Origin: Styela clava
Lineage: Eukaryota > Chordata > Ascidiacea > Stolidobranchia > Styelidae
Assembly (NCBI RefSeq): GCF_964204865.1
Contig: NC_135259.1
Span: 8,442,974 to 8,506,973 of the forward strand
Length of the DNA stretch: 64,000 bases
Direction of reading: 5' to 3'
In this document: positions 62,205 to 64,000 of the stretch, piece by piece
Position numbering within the stretch: the first letter of the stretch is position 1
Layout: each line of letters opens with the position of its first letter
Program-made: the position numbers and the translations under genes
The notes under the pieces: generated by a model
The model's database searches: none
Told to the model about the DNA's origin: nothing
The model's input: only the letters and a program-made list of their open reading frames with translations

Positions 62205-64000
62205 GTCTATGCTTTGCCATCTTCAGATTTCTGAAAAAAAAAAACGTTTACATAAAATTAAAAATATGATACAACCTTGCTAGGTACAAATTTAATTGTT
62301 TCGGTTCGATTTTCTGTCGAACTTCTCGTCGGCATTAAATGGCTTTCGGTGTTTCCCAAACATCAAATATATATTAGGTAAGAAAGACATGCGTTGAAAA
62401 TCTGGCGCTTTCGGAAGGAAAATAAAAATGCGCACGAAATTCGAAATGTGAAACAATTCAAATTACCTCAGATTAATTTGATTGGATGTTCTGATTTGTT
62501 AGGGCGAGTCCTTATTCCTCGCGAGAAGTTTGTAGGAAATCTTCTCTTTCAATCACTACATTTGGCTATAAATGAAATTTAAACAAAATATACTGCGGGG
62601 TAAATACCGATTTTACTTATATCGCTATTTCCTGGACCTAGCCTAATAATAGGGAACGTCATGTTATACTATATGCTGCCCATTCTCTGATTGGAAAATA
62701 ATTCAGAAACTCGCATTTCCGTGAAGCCTGTCAGCAACAAGTTATCGTAATATTGTCGAAAAAGAAGACGGAAGATGCTTTCTCGCCGAATTCGTCACAC
62801 TCGTGGCCAGCATGCACATTTGTAATCTAGCGGCTTGCACAGTTCGCATCCTAGGACCTAGATGATGGGACAAACGATATTCATGTTTAATTTATGCCTC
62901 ACATCATTTTATCACATATATGATTGCACACTTACTCTCTACGCCTTCCAAGGTGCTTTTCAAATTTGGATTCAGAAACCCAATTTGCTCCAGCAAAAGC
63001 TCCGGTTCTAAAACAGATAACTTAATTAGAGTGGTTCAAGAGCAATGATGAAATGTTTTGTCTGTATGCAAAAATCGTTATTAGACTACAGATCATCGTA
63101 GTATACAGGAGTTTAACGCCCTATTTTAAAGTTATGAGCCAACATGAATGCCAAGAAAAATACCAGGTTGAAAACTTGAAGCTGCAAAACCAATCTTCTT
63201 GCTCTATCTCTGTGAATGGAATTGCGGCCAATAAAAGTAACAAATATGTTGATAATACAAATTGGAGATAGCATTATCTCAATATTGAAAGGATGTCAGT
63301 TACATGACTACAAAAGTCCAGCATAAAATGGTTTGATATAATTCTTGGACGACCTACGCGACAGGTCCAGCAGTCAATGTGGCAGGAACCTCACATCATG
63401 TATATATATAATTAGTTGACCGTGTGACTTTCAGTCACGTTAGTACCGAAAGTGACATCGCTGTTGCACTTTGATGTCCCTAAGCTTGGATATTCCGAGT
63501 CAATTGCATTAGACTCGATATCCGAACAAAAAATCTGCACAGGGCGCATGGACGTATATATATATATGTACAAAGGAGATGTTTCATGAGTTGGCATGAT
63601 TTCGGGTAAAATTTATGATAAATTAGAAAAATATTGAATATGTCATGTAAACAGCAGTAAGAGATGTTATCACAATTATAATTTCGACTTTTGCAAACAT
63701 AAGTTATCTACAATTTTCTGTAAGCTATTAGTTTGATATAAATTGTACACACCATACTATTCTAACAACTACAAAAAATCGAATAGCAGACTAAGTACCA
63801 TATTCAAAATATTCTGAACCGAAGAACATCCTACCTCAAACATAAACGGATATCAAAGATACCAGTGCGGAAACAGATAATTTAATATTTATTCAAAGAA
63901 AGGATATATTATTGCCTCCTTACCCAATCAACAGTGTCGATACCATATTAATATACCTGTGTTACTAAAACACTCAAATTACTCACAAAAGGGCGAGATG
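62205..64000 (-). CDS. Possible exons of a minus-strand gene leaving the right edge
   Basis: Three short exons have good splice sites: 64000-63987 (ends TTTT|GTGAGT, 5' part outside the window), 63007-62936 (TTTAG acceptor, GTAAGTG donor) and 62230-62205 (polypyrimidine CAG, GTAAGTG donor). Joined in the only frame open in both inner exons, the peptide would read ...TGAFAGANWVSESKFEKHLG and then RRRENLKMAKHR. The hydrophobic start and very basic end are suggestive but no family is recognised. The downstream exon was not established. Chance remains possible because the exons are so short. Confidence 0.3.

Overview
The window looks like nuclear DNA of a small-genome marine invertebrate chordate, most likely an ascidian tunicate. 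It is AT-rich. Host genes are split by many short GT-AG introns (about 60-300 bp). They include a sarcomeric class II myosin heavy chain, a BMP1/tolloid-type CUB-EGF protein, a brorin (VWC2)-like secreted protein, BTF3 and kynurenine 3-monooxygenase. Several old and young DNA transposons fill the gaps. The species call is inference from gene content and architecture; no rRNA, tRNA or mitochondrial marker is present to confirm it.

Layout. 1-3.4 kb: a BED-finger hAT transposase fragment, then a hAT element with recognisable terminal inverted repeats and a decayed transposase. 4.0-27.6 kb, + strand: five phase-compatible exons for the C-terminal CUB-EGF-CUB part of a tolloid/BMP1-like protein. 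One of its introns is 19.3 kb long and holds a complete 31-coding-exon muscle myosin heavy chain gene (13.9-22.5 kb, same strand), with its own TATA box, E-box and T-box-type site. The same intron also holds a piggyBac relic, a decayed viral-glycoprotein-like ORF and a LINE RNase H fragment. A foldback mariner with almost identical 300-bp arms sits in a later intron. 28.4-30.1 kb: a second hAT transposase ORF. 30.2-30.7 kb: a small unrecognised ORF with TATA box and polyA signal. 33.6-39.3 kb: a five-exon brorin-like gene. 41.7-44.7 kb: BTF3 (six exons) with a tRNA-derived SINE-like unit in intron 2. 48.5-50.6 kb, - strand: a three-exon kynurenine 3-monooxygenase. 53.7-56.4 kb, - strand: an intact two-exon piggyBac transposase gene whose intron carries a foldback element with 9-bp target duplications. 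56.7-60.4 kb: a 3.7-kb element with TIRs and a THAP remnant, itself invaded by a hAT-type non-autonomous element. 60.5-64 kb: repeats and possible exons of a minus-strand gene running off the right edge.

The host genes are functionally unrelated: contraction, matrix/BMP processing, BMP-type extracellular regulation, nascent-chain binding and tryptophan catabolism. No operon-like coupling is visible. The most notable points are the myosin gene nested in the tolloid intron, in-frame stops in both of those genes (real lesions or assembly errors), the paired foldback transposons, an intron-containing intact piggyBac gene, and an extra cysteine-rich exon in the correct phase inside the brorin locus.
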